From positions 13,692-28,671 of the forward strand of contig BEXV01000769.1 in the NCBI GenBank assembly GCA_003118195.1: DNA of 14,980 bases, read 5' to 3'. The stretch's first letter is position 1, and the number at the start of each line of letters is the position of its first letter. This stretch comes from Hemicentrotus pulcherrimus (Eukaryota > Echinodermata > Echinoidea > Camarodonta > Strongylocentrotidae). Of this stretch, positions 14,968 to 14,980 are shown in pieces. The notes below the pieces were generated by a model. The model saw only the letters and a list, made by a program, of their open reading frames with translations. It had not been told where the DNA came from and did no database searches. The position numbers were made by a program, and so were the translations under genes.

Positions 14968-14980
14968 GGGGGGGGGGGGG
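14816..14980. other. Downstream flank ending in (GA)n and a 24-base G-run
   Basis: No gene is seen. (GA)n runs from about 14934 to 14956, then G only from 14957 to the window end. The G-run may be real or a sequencing/assembly artefact. Confidence 0.8.

Noticed and set aside
1..14980. A new multi-gene system in this window
   Set aside because: Only one gene is supported, and it is a known family. The unusual points are within its exons, splice sites and repeats.

Overview
This is eukaryotic (animal) genomic DNA. It has long AT-rich introns, GT-AG splice sites, tRNA-derived SINEs, MITE-like elements with terminal inverted repeats, simple repeats and AATAAA sites. The repeats look like those I recall from sea urchin genomes: a SINE with a 'gtggtctcgtaatc' head, a 'gcgcttt/atataag' tail, and a 'tatgcctcc...gtccgtcc' repeat. 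My best guess is an echinoderm, probably a sea urchin; this rests on memory of repeats, not on a search.

One protein-coding gene, on the + strand, fills almost the whole window. Conceptual splicing gives about 15 exons between 386 and 13068. The joined protein lines up along its length with TAF1C (TAF(I)110), the large TAF of the RNA polymerase I core-promoter factor SL1/TIF-IB. The N-terminal part of the gene lies upstream of the window. The first visible exon matches the segment just before the TAF1C propeller region, and the last exon holds the basic C-terminus ending in Met-Gly-Phe.

Layout: 1-385 upstream intron. Exons 386-526, 1202-1352, 2041-2160, 2409-2439 (micro-exon), ~2885-3018, 4051-4122, ~5049-5139, 5652-5825, 6627-6774, 8286-8343, 9114-9252, 10052-10256, 10591-10757, 11719-11841 and 12475-13068 (terminal). 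A long 3' UTR runs to a likely poly(A) signal at 14792. The window ends in (GA)n and a G-run. Most junction phases match exactly; two do not resolve cleanly (2439 to ~2885, and 4122 to ~5049).

The introns hold four tRNA-derived SINEs (3064, 4955 minus, 7200 minus, 9700), a TTAA-flanked MITE family (4317, 11428 fragment, 13547), a second TTAA-type MITE (7418), a foldback element (8896) and two copies of a tandem-containing repeat (10781, 11965).

The points most worth checking are a probable U12-type (minor spliceosome) intron at 1353-2040, a CxxC-x13-CxxC putative zinc-binding motif in the exon at 10591, a 32-bp duplication around a single N inside an exon, and the two unresolved exon boundaries. 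I see no bacterial genes, CRISPR array, virus or multi-gene defence-like system.
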